64,000 nt of DNA from SZUA-309 sp965232595 (GCA_965232595.1 OZ246983.1:3410001-3474000), one strand, 5' to 3'; shown: positions 17,453-26,564, counted from the stretch's first letter. Numbers and translations are program-made. Notes: generated by a model not told the origin, from the sequence alone.

Positions 17453-18565
17453 CTACTCAGCCAGCAGGTGCTCGTAGCGCCGGTCGGTCAGCGTTTTCAG
17501 AAAAGCGGCCAGGTGGTGCACGCGAGCCGGATCGATGGGCTGGCCGTCGGCCAGGATCTCCAGATCCACCGTCTCCGGTGTGCCGGCCGGCTGCCAGGGT
17601 TTGCCGGTTTCCGGATTGCGTTGATCCCGCAGCATGTACTTGGCGTAGAAAGCGACGGCGGTTTCCAGATCGGCGAACACGCCGTTGTGCATATAGGGCG
17701 CGGTGACGGCGACGTTACGCAGCGTCGGCACTCGGAACTGACCGGCCGTTGCCCGGTCGTCGAGCTGACCGCCGAGGCCCGGATCCGGAGCGGTCGAAAC
17801 CAAGGGATTAAACGGCGTGCCGATGTTGTGGTAGCGGTGGTTGGTGAAGGTCTCCCGACTGGAGATCTGGTTCGGATCGTTGAGGTGGCACTGAATGCAG
17901 TTCACCAGCCCGGAGAAGAACACCTCGCGCCCGATGGCTTCCTCCCGAGTCATCTCGTACTCGCCGGCCAGGTAGCGGTCGTACCTGGAGTCAAAGGTGG
18001 AAAACTCGGCGGAGCGTTCGAACGCGGCGATAGCGGTGGTGATCGCGTTGAGCGTCCTGGCCTGATCTCTGAGAGCCTCCGCTCCGAACAGCGCCTGCAT
18101 CGCGCTCAGGTGGGCCGGATTCGCCCGCACTCGGGCTGCGATGGCTGCCTCGTTCGGCAGGGCCATCTCCAGCGGGTTGAGCATGGGCTCCAGTGCCTGC
18201 TCCGTCAGCGTGGCCGCTCTGCCGTCCAGGAACAGGCCTCCCTGGTAGTGGCCGTCAATCTTGGAGAATGGCGGCACGTAGGCAACGTAGGTGAGGCCGG
18301 GCGTGTTGCGCTCGCCAACAGAGTGGCCGTCTGCGCCTATTGAGAGCGCGCCATCGTGGTTGCCACGCGGATCGCTGAAGGCCTGGCTGGGGTCGTGACA
18401 GGTGGCACAGGACTGGCCGGGCGGCTCTGACAGGTTCGAATCGAAGAACAGCGCCCGGCCGAAGTCGACCAGCGGGTCGGCGTAACCGGAGGAGGCGTTC
18501 AGAAGCAGAAAAACCAGTCCCAGACCCAGGCAGGCGTGGGAGCGCTGAATCGAACCCTTGTGCAT
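17453..18565 (-). CDS. diheme cytochrome c peroxidase / MauG family protein
   Basis: This 370-residue protein has a signal peptide (ACLGLGLVFLLLNASSGYA) and two c-type heme sites, CATCH at residues 53-57 and CIQCH at 223-227, matching the two-domain bacterial cytochrome c peroxidases and MauG-like proteins. It would act in the periplasm, reducing peroxide with electrons from a cytochrome, or carrying out an oxidative protein modification. MHNGVFADLETAVAFYAKYM near the carboxy end is a strong family signature. It diverges from a secreted protein gene at 18693. A copper or iron partner is not present. Classical peroxidase and MauG-like roles cannot be separated without the sixth heme ligand. 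Confidence 0.93.
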   Translation of the reverse strand: MHKGSIQRSHACLGLGLVFLLLNASSGYADPLVDFGRALFFDSNLSEPPGQSCATCHDPSQAFSDPRGNHDGALSIGADGHSVGERNTPGLTYVAYVPPFSKIDGHYQGGLFLDGRAATLTEQALEPMLNPLEMALPNEAAIAARVRANPAHLSAMQALFGAEALRDQARTLNAITTAIAAFERSAEFSTFDSRYDRYLAGEYEMTREEAIGREVFFSGLVNCIQCHLNDPNQISSRETFTNHRYHNIGTPFNPLVSTAPDPGLGGQLDDRATAGQFRVPTLRNVAVTAPYMHNGVFADLETAVAFYAKYMLRDQRNPETGKPWQPAGTPETVDLEILADGQPIDPARVHHLAAFLKTLTDRRYEHLLAE

Positions 18566-18692
18566 GATCTCAGTCTACGGTGCCCGGCGGCGGGTCGGAA
18601 GCTTGCAGCCAGCGCGGCGGATTGCTGCCTCGACTTGCCCCGGAAGGGCCTCTATGCTTTTCGGTTTGCGGTCTTCCTGGAGGCAAACTCAC

Positions 18693-19760
18693 ATGTCAAA
18701 GAGCCTGAGCATTGCGATTCTGATCGCGGCGGTCTCGTTTTCGCCGCTGGCGTCTGTTCGAGCTGAAGACGAGCGCCCCGATCTTTCCGGCACCTACAAC
18801 GTTGCCACGCTGACCCCGCTGCAGCGGCCGAAGCGGTTCGAGGGCAAGGCGACGATTACGGCTGAAGAGGCGAAGGAGATCGCCGACTACTGGGCCAACA
18901 ACCTGGCCAAGGACTCAGCGCCGAGCGATCCGAATCGGGGCGCGCCGGAGAAGGGCGGCACCGAGATCTACGTGCCGGAGTTCGAAGGAGCAGCGGGTGG
19001 CGTTGGCGGCTACAACGCCTTCTACGTGGATATCGGCGACAGCAGCTTCATGATCGATGGCAAGTACCCCACCTCGATCATCACCTCGCCTGAAAACGGC
19101 CGGCTGCCCGCCATGTCAGAACAGGGCAGGGCGCAGGCGATGAAGGACAGAGCGAACTACGGCGAAAACACCGGCACCGCCTGGTGGATCGAGCGGGGCG
19201 TCGGTCCGTACGACGATCCGGAGTCGCGGCCGCTCGCCGAGCGATGCCTGCTCGGATTCGGCAGCACCGCCGGGCCGCCCGCACTACCGGTGATGTACAA
19301 CAACATGAAGCGGATCGTGCAGACGGATGAGTACGTCATGATCCTCAACGAGATGAACCACGACGCCCGGGTCGTCCGCATGAACGCAGAGCATGCTCCG
19401 GCCGAGGTGCGTAAGTGGCTGGGCGACTCGGTCGGGCACTGGGAAGGCGACACGCTGGTGGTCGATACCAGAAACTTCCGGGAAGAGAACGGTCTGTTCC
19501 TCGCCGGCGAGGACCTGCACGTGGTCGAGCGCTTCACCCGACTGGATGACGATCGGTTGCTCTACGAGTTCACCGTGGAAGATCCTGCCTGGGTGGAGCC
19601 CTGGAGCGGTGCCTACGTCTGGCCGCGCTCCGACGATCTCGTCTTCGAGTACGCCTGCCATGAGGGCAACTACGCGCTGGGCGGCATCCTGCGCGGCGCG
19701 AGAATCCTCGAAGCAGAAGCACTAGCGGAGTCGGACTCCGAAGCGGGATCTTCTGAGTAG
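18693..19760 (+). CDS. conserved secreted protein of unknown function
   Basis: The start ATG at 18693 has CTGGAGG upstream and opens a signal peptide (MSKSLSIAILIAAVSFSPLA, cleaved after VRA). The mature part of about 330 residues begins ERPDLSGTYNVATL and contains a stretch EMNHDARVVRMNAEH followed by RKWLGDSVGHWEGDTLVVDT, a recurrent signature of a family of exported proteins seen in proteobacteria and acidobacteria, for which I know no assigned function. A single late cysteine and no metal motif stand out. It is divergent from the diheme peroxidase across a 127-base gap, so the two may share control. I cannot assign an activity. Confidence 0.8.
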   Translation: MSKSLSIAILIAAVSFSPLASVRAEDERPDLSGTYNVATLTPLQRPKRFEGKATITAEEAKEIADYWANNLAKDSAPSDPNRGAPEKGGTEIYVPEFEGAAGGVGGYNAFYVDIGDSSFMIDGKYPTSIITSPENGRLPAMSEQGRAQAMKDRANYGENTGTAWWIERGVGPYDDPESRPLAERCLLGFGSTAGPPALPVMYNNMKRIVQTDEYVMILNEMNHDARVVRMNAEHAPAEVRKWLGDSVGHWEGDTLVVDTRNFREENGLFLAGEDLHVVERFTRLDDDRLLYEFTVEDPAWVEPWSGAYVWPRSDDLVFEYACHEGNYALGGILRGARILEAEALAESDSEAGSSE

Positions 19761-19854
19761 ATCCATATAAATCTATTTAGGCTTAGATAGTTTTATAAAA
19801 ACCCAGCTGTTCTGATTTGATCAGATCCAGCCAAGTCCGGAGAAGTAGCAGGGA

Positions 19855-20493
19855 ATGGGTGATCATCGCGACGAGCGCCGCGAATACGCTGCGGGAACGC
19901 TGAGCCGGGCCGATCTGCCGGCAGATCCTCTGGAGCTGTTCGGTACCTGGTTGAACGAGGCCATCACTGCCGGGGCTGCTGACGCCACGGCAATGGCGCT
20001 GGCGACGGCTGCTGCCGGTGGTGAGCCTTCTGTGCGCATCGTGCTGCTGAAGGAGCATGGGCCGCAAGGCTTCGTCTGGTTCACCGACTACGGCAGCAGG
20101 AAAGGCCAGGAGCTGGCCGAGAATCCCCGCGCTTCGCTGGCGTTTTACTGGGGCCTGTTCAGCCGCCAGGTTCGCGTCAGCGGCCGGGTCAGCCAGATCG
20201 ACGAAGCTGAATCTCGCGCCTACTTCGGCACCCGACCGGAAGAAAGCCGCCTGTCCGCGGCGGCTTCCGATCAGTCGCAACCCATCAGTAGCCGGCAGAT
20301 GCTGGAGGCGCGGGTAGCCGAGCTCCGGGCTCAGCATCCTGATGGAAACGTGCCCATGCCCGATGGCTGGGGCGGCTACGTTCTGCAGCCGCAGAGCGTC
20401 GAGTTCTGGCAGGGCCGCGAAGGCCGTCTGCATGACCGCTTCACCTATACCCGTTCCGAAGATGGCTGGGAAGTGCAGCGGCTGCAGCCTTGA
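19855..20493 (+). CDS. pdxH: pyridoxamine 5'-phosphate oxidase
   Basis: This 212-residue FMN enzyme makes pyridoxal 5'-phosphate from pyridoxine or pyridoxamine 5'-phosphate, the last step of vitamin B6 synthesis and salvage. It has the standard signatures: PSVRIVLLKE with the substrate-binding arginine, FTDYGSRKGQEL, SRQVRVSGRV, VEFWQGREGRLHDRF and the final RLQP. Its length is close to the 218 residues of the Escherichia enzyme. The ATG follows GCAGGGA. An AT-rich stretch at 19758-19800 upstream contrasts with the surrounding GC-rich DNA and probably holds its promoter. It is convergent with the TPP enzyme gene, nine bases apart. Confidence 0.96.
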   Translation: MGDHRDERREYAAGTLSRADLPADPLELFGTWLNEAITAGAADATAMALATAAAGGEPSVRIVLLKEHGPQGFVWFTDYGSRKGQELAENPRASLAFYWGLFSRQVRVSGRVSQIDEAESRAYFGTRPEESRLSAAASDQSQPISSRQMLEARVAELRAQHPDGNVPMPDGWGGYVLQPQSVEFWQGREGRLHDRFTYTRSEDGWEVQRLQP

Positions 20494-20502
20494 GCCAACC
20501 CC

Positions 20503-22164
20503 TCAGGTTTTTCCGGAGATGACGATCTCCAGCAGGTAAGGACCGTTGGTCGCCACCGCCCGCGCCATGGCTTCGGCGATGTCGTTGGCATCCGTCACCG
20601 TCTCCCCCGGCACGCCCATGCCCTTTGCCATCTCGGGGAAGCCGAGCATGGGGCTGGTCAGATCCATGTGCGGATAGGGCTTGTTCGATCCGATGTCGAA
20701 TCGGGCCCGGTAAATGTCCAGGTTGTGTTTGAGTACCCGGTACTCCCGATTGGAGAGGATCACGAAGATGATCGGCAGCACGTGGTGCGCGGCCGTCCAC
20801 AACGCCTGGATGCTGTACATGGCGGAGCCGTCACCGGAAATCGCCAGCACCCGACGATCGGGCCGGGCAACCTGGACGCCGATGGCGCCGGCGACTCCCT
20901 GGCCGATACCACCCCCTCTGCCGCCGTAGTAATCGCCGTTCTCGTTCTCCTCGAAGTGATGGGCAACTTCCAGCGAAGAGGTGATCGACTCATCGACGAT
21001 AACGGCATTCTCCGGGGCTGCCTTGCTCAGCTCGTGCAGCGCCCGCACCGGAGCGATGGGGCTGGCGTCGTGCAGCTTCTCGAGCGTTGCCCGCGCCGCC
21101 TCCGCTCTGCTCAGGCTGGCCTCCGTAAGGGTGGCGTTACGGCCCTCTGCGGCCGCACGGTAATCGGCATCAGCGCTGGCGTTCAGGCCGTTGACCAGGC
21201 CCTTCAAGGACTGCGTGAGCTCGCCTGTCAAACCCAGGTCCAGAGGCAGCGACAGCGCCAGGCGGTGCTCAGAATTCTCCAGCTGAATCACCCTGGCGCC
21301 GTCCGGCATGTGGCTGGTGTTGTCGTACCACACGTCTTCGAAAAAGTTGCCGCCGATCAACAGCACCAGATCGTGGGGCGCAAGCAGCTTCTTAACGCCG
21401 GCTGCCTCGAACGGGGTGCGCCCGCGATAGTTCGGATGGCGGTTCGGAAAGCAGACGTGGGCCCGCAGACCCTGATGGTAAACCGTAGCGCCCGTTGCTT
21501 CGGCCAGTGCCACCAGCGCCTCGAGGCCGCCCTGACGGGACGCTTCGTCGCCAACCACCAGGCAGGGGTTGGTGCTCTCGAGGAGCATGGCGACTGCCCG
21601 CTCGATAGCGTCTGCGCTGGCCACGCCCGGCAGCAGCGGGCCGGTGCTGCTGGGCCCGACGGTCGTCTCCTGCTCCATGACGTCCACCGGCAGGGCGATG
21701 AAAACGGGGCCGTAAGGGGGCTCGTTGGCAATCTTGAATGCCCGGTTGAGCAGGGGGCCCATCTCGTCCGCGCTCTTCGGTTCGGCGCTGAACTTGGTGA
21801 CAGGTTCCGCCATGGCAACCAGGTCATGGGAGAGCAGCGGGTTGTGAAAACGCATCCGCGTGTCCTGCTGACCGGCTGTGACGATGAGCGGTGAGGCGGC
21901 TTTCAGAGCGCCGTACATCATGCCGATGGCGTTGCCCAGGCCAGGCGCCACGTGCAGGTTGGCCACCGCCGTCCGGCCGGTTGCCTGAGCATGGAAGCTG
22001 GCGGCGCCGACGGCGACGCCCTCGTGCAGGGCAACGTAGTAAGGCAGCTGCGGGTAGTCGATCAGGCGGTCGAGCAGCGGGTTCTCGGTGGTGCCCGGGT
22101 TGCCGAAGATGGCGTCCACGCCGTGCAGCAGCAGTGACTCCATGAATACCTGTCCGCCTCGCAT
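20503..22164 (-). CDS. thiamine-diphosphate-dependent decarboxylase, benzoylformate-decarboxylase-like
   Basis: This 553-residue enzyme has the three-domain ThDP decarboxylase layout. The catalytic glutamate is in LHEG near residue 48; the substrate-binding region LHVAPGLGNAIG and SPLIVTAGQQ match benzoylformate decarboxylase, keeping the active-site histidine, although GNPGTTE has Thr where that enzyme has Ser. The cofactor motif is GDGSAMYSIQ followed by VILSN. It would decarboxylate a 2-oxo acid to an aldehyde. The ATG at 22164 has AAGGGGAG upstream. It lies back to back with a D-2-hydroxyacid dehydrogenase, and an L-2-hydroxyacid oxidase follows, which together could interconvert and degrade a hydroxy acid. 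Oxalyl-CoA or acetolactate activity is less likely. Confidence 0.88.
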   Translation of the reverse strand: MRGGQVFMESLLLHGVDAIFGNPGTTENPLLDRLIDYPQLPYYVALHEGVAVGAASFHAQATGRTAVANLHVAPGLGNAIGMMYGALKAASPLIVTAGQQDTRMRFHNPLLSHDLVAMAEPVTKFSAEPKSADEMGPLLNRAFKIANEPPYGPVFIALPVDVMEQETTVGPSSTGPLLPGVASADAIERAVAMLLESTNPCLVVGDEASRQGGLEALVALAEATGATVYHQGLRAHVCFPNRHPNYRGRTPFEAAGVKKLLAPHDLVLLIGGNFFEDVWYDNTSHMPDGARVIQLENSEHRLALSLPLDLGLTGELTQSLKGLVNGLNASADADYRAAAEGRNATLTEASLSRAEAARATLEKLHDASPIAPVRALHELSKAAPENAVIVDESITSSLEVAHHFEENENGDYYGGRGGGIGQGVAGAIGVQVARPDRRVLAISGDGSAMYSIQALWTAAHHVLPIIFVILSNREYRVLKHNLDIYRARFDIGSNKPYPHMDLTSPMLGFPEMAKGMGVPGETVTDANDIAEAMARAVATNGPYLLEIVISGKT

Positions 22165-22309
22165 ACTCGCTCCCCTTATCAAACGTGCTGAACAATTCTA
22201 GGCCTAGCGTTGCAGGGTACCCAGCATCGGCCAGTGGGTATACTGCAGCGCGACTGACGAGGAAGAAGACTATGCAGTTGCCTGCTTCAGGCGGTGGTCG
22301 CTGGCTGCC

Positions 22310-23293
22310 ATGAGTACGGTGTCGGCTGAACAACGCCCTCGGGTGATCCTGACCCGGCGCTGGCCGTCTGCGGTGGAAGCCGTTCTGGCTGAGCGCTTCG
22401 ATACGGTGCTCAACACCGACGACCATCCGCTCAGCACCGCCGAGCTGGCGGAGGCGCTCGCCAGCGGCGATGCGCTGTGCCCGACGGTGACGGACAGGCT
22501 CGATGCCGCTCTGCTGAGCGATGCGGGGGTGCGCACGCGCCTGATTGCCAACTTCGGCGTCGGCTTCAACCACATCGATCTGAATGCTGCCGAGCAGGCC
22601 GGCATCGCCGTCACCAACACGCCCGGCGTGCTCACCGACTGCACCGCGGACCTGGCGATGACGCTGCTCCTCATGACAGCCCGCCGGGCCGGGGAAGGGG
22701 AGCGGGAGTTGCGCGACGGCGACTGGGCCGGCTGGCGACCCACCCACATGCTCGGCCGGAAGGTGACGGGGAAAACGCTGGGGATCATCGGTGCGGGTCG
22801 GATCGGCCTGGCAACGGCAGCCCGTGCCCATCATGGCTTCGGCATGGAGATATTGCTGGCGAGCCGTCGCGCGGTGGACGCTGACAGCGCCGCCAGCCTG
22901 TCGGCAGAGGCGGTCGATCTGGATGAGCTACTCGAGCGCTCGGACTTCGTTTCCCTGCACTGCCCGTCGACGCCGGAAACCCGGCACCTGATCGATGCGG
23001 CGGCGCTCGCCCGGATGGGTTCGGAGGCCATCCTCATCAATACGGCCAGAGGCGACGTGGTGGACGAAGCGGCGCTGGCTACGGCCTTGCGTGACGGTGT
23101 CATCGGCGGGGCCGGGCTCGATGTCTACGAGCAGGAGCCGGTCGTGCATCCGGATCTGCTCGAGGCGCCAAACGTGGTCCTGCTGCCCCATCTCGGCAGC
23201 GGCTCGGAAGAAACCAGGGTGGCGATGGGGATGTGCGCGGTGGCAAACCTGACGGCGTTTTTTGCCGGTGAGCCACTGCCGAACAGGGTTTGA
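22310..23293 (+). CDS. D-2-hydroxyacid dehydrogenase (glyoxylate/hydroxypyruvate reductase-like)
   Basis: This 327-residue NAD(P)-dependent enzyme has the family's split fold: the Rossmann motif TLGIIGAGRIG near residue 160, catalytic Arg in NTARGDVVDE, Glu in DVYEQEP and His in LPHLGSGSEE. ANFGVGFNHIDL is typical of glyoxylate and hydroxypyruvate reductases and glycerate dehydrogenases. It would reduce a 2-oxo acid such as glyoxylate to the D-hydroxy acid. No strong ribosome site precedes the ATG at 22310. It is divergent from the ThDP decarboxylase and leads a rightward run with a GFA protein and an FMN oxidase. The substrate is not fixed by sequence. Confidence 0.92.
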   Translation: MSTVSAEQRPRVILTRRWPSAVEAVLAERFDTVLNTDDHPLSTAELAEALASGDALCPTVTDRLDAALLSDAGVRTRLIANFGVGFNHIDLNAAEQAGIAVTNTPGVLTDCTADLAMTLLLMTARRAGEGERELRDGDWAGWRPTHMLGRKVTGKTLGIIGAGRIGLATAARAHHGFGMEILLASRRAVDADSAASLSAEAVDLDELLERSDFVSLHCPSTPETRHLIDAAALARMGSEAILINTARGDVVDEAALATALRDGVIGGAGLDVYEQEPVVHPDLLEAPNVVLLPHLGSGSEETRVAMGMCAVANLTAFFAGEPLPNRV

Positions 23294-23318
23294 TCAAGGA
23301 AAAGCGAAGGATGAGTAA

Positions 23319-23786
23319 ATGGACAGCCCACTGACGGACAAGGTGAAGCGCACGGGCGGCTGCGCTTGCGGTGAGATTCGCTACGGCTTTTACGAGCCGA
23401 TCGTGGCTCAGGTGGCGTGCCACTGCCGGGCCTGCCAGTACGCTTCCGGCGGTGGTCCAGCGTACGTCGTCAGCGTCCGTCGCGAAGAGTTCCGGATCAC
23501 CAAGGGGCGGCCGAAAGAGTTCACCACGCTCTCCGAAGAGGGTAATCACGTCACCCGGTTGTTTTGCGGTGATTGCGGCAGCCCGATCTACTCCTACAAC
23601 GACGCCAGCGAGGAGTTCTGCGGGGTCAAAGTCGGCAGCCTGGATGAACCGGAGAGCTACAAGCCACGGGTGCACATCTGGATGAGCGAGTCCCAGCCCT
23701 GGCACAAGCGCGGGCTGTTCTCGGCCCGCTTCCGGAAGAACCCGCCGATGCCGAAAGCGAAAGCAAAGGCGCAGGCGAAGGACTGA
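23319..23786 (+). CDS. GFA (glutathione-dependent formaldehyde-activating) family protein
   Basis: This 155-residue protein has the zinc-binding cysteines of the GFA/CENP-V fold: GGCACGEIRYGF near residue 8, CHCRACQ near residue 33 and CGDCGSPIYSYND near residue 85. The prototype enzyme joins formaldehyde to glutathione, but most members have no proven activity. The ATG has AAGGA eight to twelve bases upstream. The carboxy tail is lysine- and alanine-rich (MPKAKAKAQAKD). It sits between a 2-hydroxyacid dehydrogenase and the FMN oxidase with a 2-base gap to the latter, so it is probably co-translated and may deal with an aldehyde made in the same pathway. Confidence 0.9.
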   Translation: MDSPLTDKVKRTGGCACGEIRYGFYEPIVAQVACHCRACQYASGGGPAYVVSVRREEFRITKGRPKEFTTLSEEGNHVTRLFCGDCGSPIYSYNDASEEFCGVKVGSLDEPESYKPRVHIWMSESQPWHKRGLFSARFRKNPPMPKAKAKAQAKD

Positions 23787-23788
23787 CT

Positions 23789-24937
23789 ATGGCGAGACCC
23801 ATCACCTGCGTGGAAGACCTGCGCCGCCTGCACGAAGCCAGAGCGCCGAGGATGTTCTACGACTACGCGGATTCGGGTTCCTGGACGGAGTCCACCTATC
23901 GGGCCAACGAGACGGACCTGGAGAAGATCCGGCTCAAGCAGCGGGTGGCGGTGGACATGAGCGGGCGGTCGATTGCCGGCACCATGGTCGGGCAACCCGT
24001 GCGCATGCCGGTGGCGCTGGCGCCGGTGGGCCTGACCGGCATGCAGCACGCCGACGGCGAGATTCTGGCGGCGAGGGCGGCGGAGCGGTGGGGCGTGCCG
24101 TTCACCCTGTCGACGATGAGCATCTGCTCCATCGAGGACGTGGCCGCGGCGACAGAGAAACCTTTCTGGTTCCAGCTCTACGTGATGCGCGACCGGGACT
24201 TCATCGGCCAGCTCATTGACCGGGCCAAAGCGGCAGGCTGCTCAGCGCTGGTGCTGACTCTGGATCTGCAGATTCTCGGCCAGCGGCACAAGGACATCAT
24301 CAACGGCCTGTCCACGCCGCCGAAGCTGACCCTGAAGAACTTGATCAACATGGCAATGCACCCGCGCTGGTGCCTCGGCATGCTGGGCACCCGGCGCCAT
24401 CAGTTCGGCAACGTCATCGGCCACGTGGAGGGCATCGGCAACATGTCGTCTCTGTCTGCCTGGTCGGCTGAGCAGCTGGATCCGACCCTCGACTGGGAAG
24501 ATGTGGCCTGGGTCAAAGAGCGCTGGGGCGGCAAGCTGATCCTCAAGGGCATCATGTGCGCGGAGGATGCGCGCCTTGCCGCCGCCAGCGGCGCCGATGC
24601 GCTGGTGGTGTCCAATCATGGTGGCCGTCAGCTCGACGGCGCGCCGTCCTCCATCGCGGTTCTGCCGGAGGTGCTGGAGGCGGTGGGTGATGCCATGGAA
24701 GTCTGGGTTGATGGCGGGATCCGCTCTGGCCAGGACGTCTTCAAAGCGCTGGCCATGGGCGCCACCGGCACCATGATTGGTCGGGCCTTCGTCTACGGCC
24801 TCGGCGCGATGGGTGAAGCGGGGGTCACGCGCTGCCTCGATCTGATCGCCAATGAGCTCGACCTAACCATGGCCTTCTGCGGCCTTCGCGACGTAAAGGA
24901 CGTTGACTCAGACGTGCTCTGGCAGCCCGGCAGCTAG
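23789..24937 (+). CDS. FMN-dependent L-2-hydroxyacid oxidase/dehydrogenase
   Basis: This 382-residue TIM-barrel flavoenzyme belongs to the glycolate oxidase, L-lactate dehydrogenase and (S)-mandelate dehydrogenase family. The catalytic histidine is in VSNHGGRQLDGAPSS, and the phosphate-binding stretch is DGGIRSGQDVFKALAMGA followed by IGRAFVYGLGAMGE. FDYAD-like sequence near the amino end (FYDYADSGSWTE) is the standard opening. It oxidises an L-2-hydroxy acid to a 2-oxo acid. Adjacent to it are a 2-hydroxyacid dehydrogenase and a benzoylformate-decarboxylase-like gene, which would fit a mandelate-type route, but lactate or glycolate remain equally possible. Two bases separate it from the GFA gene. 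Confidence 0.93.
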   Translation: MARPITCVEDLRRLHEARAPRMFYDYADSGSWTESTYRANETDLEKIRLKQRVAVDMSGRSIAGTMVGQPVRMPVALAPVGLTGMQHADGEILAARAAERWGVPFTLSTMSICSIEDVAAATEKPFWFQLYVMRDRDFIGQLIDRAKAAGCSALVLTLDLQILGQRHKDIINGLSTPPKLTLKNLINMAMHPRWCLGMLGTRRHQFGNVIGHVEGIGNMSSLSAWSAEQLDPTLDWEDVAWVKERWGGKLILKGIMCAEDARLAAASGADALVVSNHGGRQLDGAPSSIAVLPEVLEAVGDAMEVWVDGGIRSGQDVFKALAMGATGTMIGRAFVYGLGAMGEAGVTRCLDLIANELDLTMAFCGLRDVKDVDSDVLWQPGS

Positions 24938-24938
24938 A

Positions 24939-25604
24939 TCAGTACAACCCGCTGCCGGTCACGAAGTAGAACCCGGCATCGACCACCAGGAAGAGGCCGA
25001 GGCCGGCGAGAATCAACGGCAACAGCGCCCCGCCGACTTTGTCGACCCAACCGCTCATCTTCTCGAGCACGCCCCTCGCGTTCGGACCCATGAAGAGGGT
25101 CAGCAAAGGTACGAGCAGAAATGGCGCCATGTAGGCCAGATTGTAGCCCGCCAGCACGCCCAGGCTCGCGGCCAGGCTGAACTCTGCTTTGAGGATCTGA
25201 TCGATGGCCACGAAGTAAGGCAGTGCGAATGGGATGCCGATGAAGTTGATGATCGCCCCGGTGGTGAACGCTGATAGCGGCGTCTCTGTGTTCGGTGTGC
25301 TCGATTCCGCTTCAGGGTCACTTCGCGTGCTCTGCCACGCAACGTAGAGCAGCACCACGCCCAGAATGCCGCTGATCGCGAAGCTGAGCGTCCCCGGGTT
25401 GTTCATGAAGGCAGTCAGCTCAGCGAAGGCAAAAGCGATGAGCACGCCTGAGCCGAAGTAAGCTGCCGTGTGCCCCGCCAGCGCCGCGCTGCTCAGCAGC
25501 ACGCCACGCGGTTGCGCGGCCAGGTAAACGAGCAGCGCAAACAGCACCGGGTTTGCGACGTCGCCCAGGAGAATCGGCGTTAGGATGAGAAGCAGGTCGC
25601 TCAT
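24939..25604 (-). CDS. GAP/LysE-like membrane protein
   Basis: The 221-residue product is very hydrophobic, with about six predicted membrane segments: MSDLLLILTPILLGDVANP opens the first, and the last is LPLILAGLGLFLVVDAGFYF. A charged cytoplasmic loop (STRSDPEAESSTPNTE) splits it into two triplets, as in the GAP and LysE-type small exporters. The start ATG at 25604 gives MSDLL; the 18 upstream in-frame residues contain unlikely coding sequence. It points against its neighbours, ending one base from the FMN oxidase stop. I cannot name a substrate; the family assignment rests on topology and on the opening segment. Confidence 0.7.
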   Translation of the reverse strand: MSDLLLILTPILLGDVANPVLFALLVYLAAQPRGVLLSSAALAGHTAAYFGSGVLIAFAFAELTAFMNNPGTLSFAISGILGVVLLYVAWQSTRSDPEAESSTPNTETPLSAFTTGAIINFIGIPFALPYFVAIDQILKAEFSLAASLGVLAGYNLAYMAPFLLVPLLTLFMGPNARGVLEKMSGWVDKVGGALLPLILAGLGLFLVVDAGFYFVTGSGLY

Positions 25605-25678
25605 GGAGCAGCAGGGCCTGAAGTGGTACAAACCATGATAGACAGCAACTGTCAGCACAGGAAAGCAGAGGAGAGGGC

Positions 25679-26539
25679 ATGCCGCTAGATACCCGGATGG
25701 TGGGGGAGTCCACCCGCGCCTTCAGCCACGATGTGGATGAGCGCTGGATCATGGCCTACGCGGCAGGCCTGGGCGATCTGAATCCGTGCTACATGGATAC
25801 CGAGGAAGTTCGCGTGCAGGCGCACCCGGTTTTCCCCGTCTGTCTCGAGTGGCCGGTGATTCTGTCCAGTCGTGAGCTGCCCGGATACGAGTCAACGACG
25901 CCGGAAGAAGGTGCCCGCGGAGTGCACGCAGCCCATGATGTGCATCTGTACCGGCCGATCCGGGCGGGCGAGAAGCTGACTACGCAGGCAACGATCATCT
26001 CGCTGCAAGCCATCCGCCCGGGGGCTGCGCAGATGACCCGCCTGGACACCACGGACGAGAAGGGCGAGCTGGTGTGCAGAACCTATCAGCTCGGGATCAG
26101 CCGTGGGGTTGAGATCTCCGGTGAGCCGGCGGAAGTGGAGCGCGCACCGGAGCTGCCTGCGCGTGGCGAGACAGCCGGCAAGGTGGCCAGTCACCGTCTC
26201 GAGGTGCCCGCTGGCGCGGCGCACGTTTACACGGAGTGCGCTCGGATCTGGAATCCCATTCACACCGACCGGGCGGTGGCCCTGGCCGCCGGCCTGCCGG
26301 ACATCATCCTGCACGGCACGGCCACCATGGCGCTGTCGGTGAGCCGGCTGGTCGACGAGCACCTGGACGGCAGGCCGGAGCGGGTGAAGCGGCTGGGCGG
26401 TCGGTTTGCCGCCATGGTTCTCATGCCTTCCACGCTGTCCCTGGAGGTAGCCGCGATAGAGGATGGCGTCATCCACTACGACGTGCTGACGGCGGACGGG
26501 CAGGCGGCGTTTCAGAACGCCTTTGTCTGTTTTGACTAG
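25679..26539 (+). CDS. double-hotdog MaoC-like hydratase/dehydratase
   Basis: This 286-residue protein carries two hotdog domains. The first, about residues 8-135, resembles the FAS1-type dehydratase half (WIMAYAAGLGDLNPCYMDT). The second, about 150-285, has the hydratase-2 signature IWNPIHTDRAVALAAGLPDIILHG, with Asp and His placed as in MaoC enoyl-CoA hydratases. It would add water to a 2-enoyl-CoA. The ATG has GAGAGGGC just upstream, and the gene is followed by an NhaC transporter after 25 bases. With the acyl-CoA dehydrogenases far away, its own pathway partner is not in sight. The activity could also be a dehydratase. Confidence 0.88.
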   Translation: MPLDTRMVGESTRAFSHDVDERWIMAYAAGLGDLNPCYMDTEEVRVQAHPVFPVCLEWPVILSSRELPGYESTTPEEGARGVHAAHDVHLYRPIRAGEKLTTQATIISLQAIRPGAAQMTRLDTTDEKGELVCRTYQLGISRGVEISGEPAEVERAPELPARGETAGKVASHRLEVPAGAAHVYTECARIWNPIHTDRAVALAAGLPDIILHGTATMALSVSRLVDEHLDGRPERVKRLGGRFAAMVLMPSTLSLEVAAIEDGVIHYDVLTADGQAAFQNAFVCFD

Positions 26540-26564
26540 CCGCCATAGCTGAGGCGCTGGTCCT

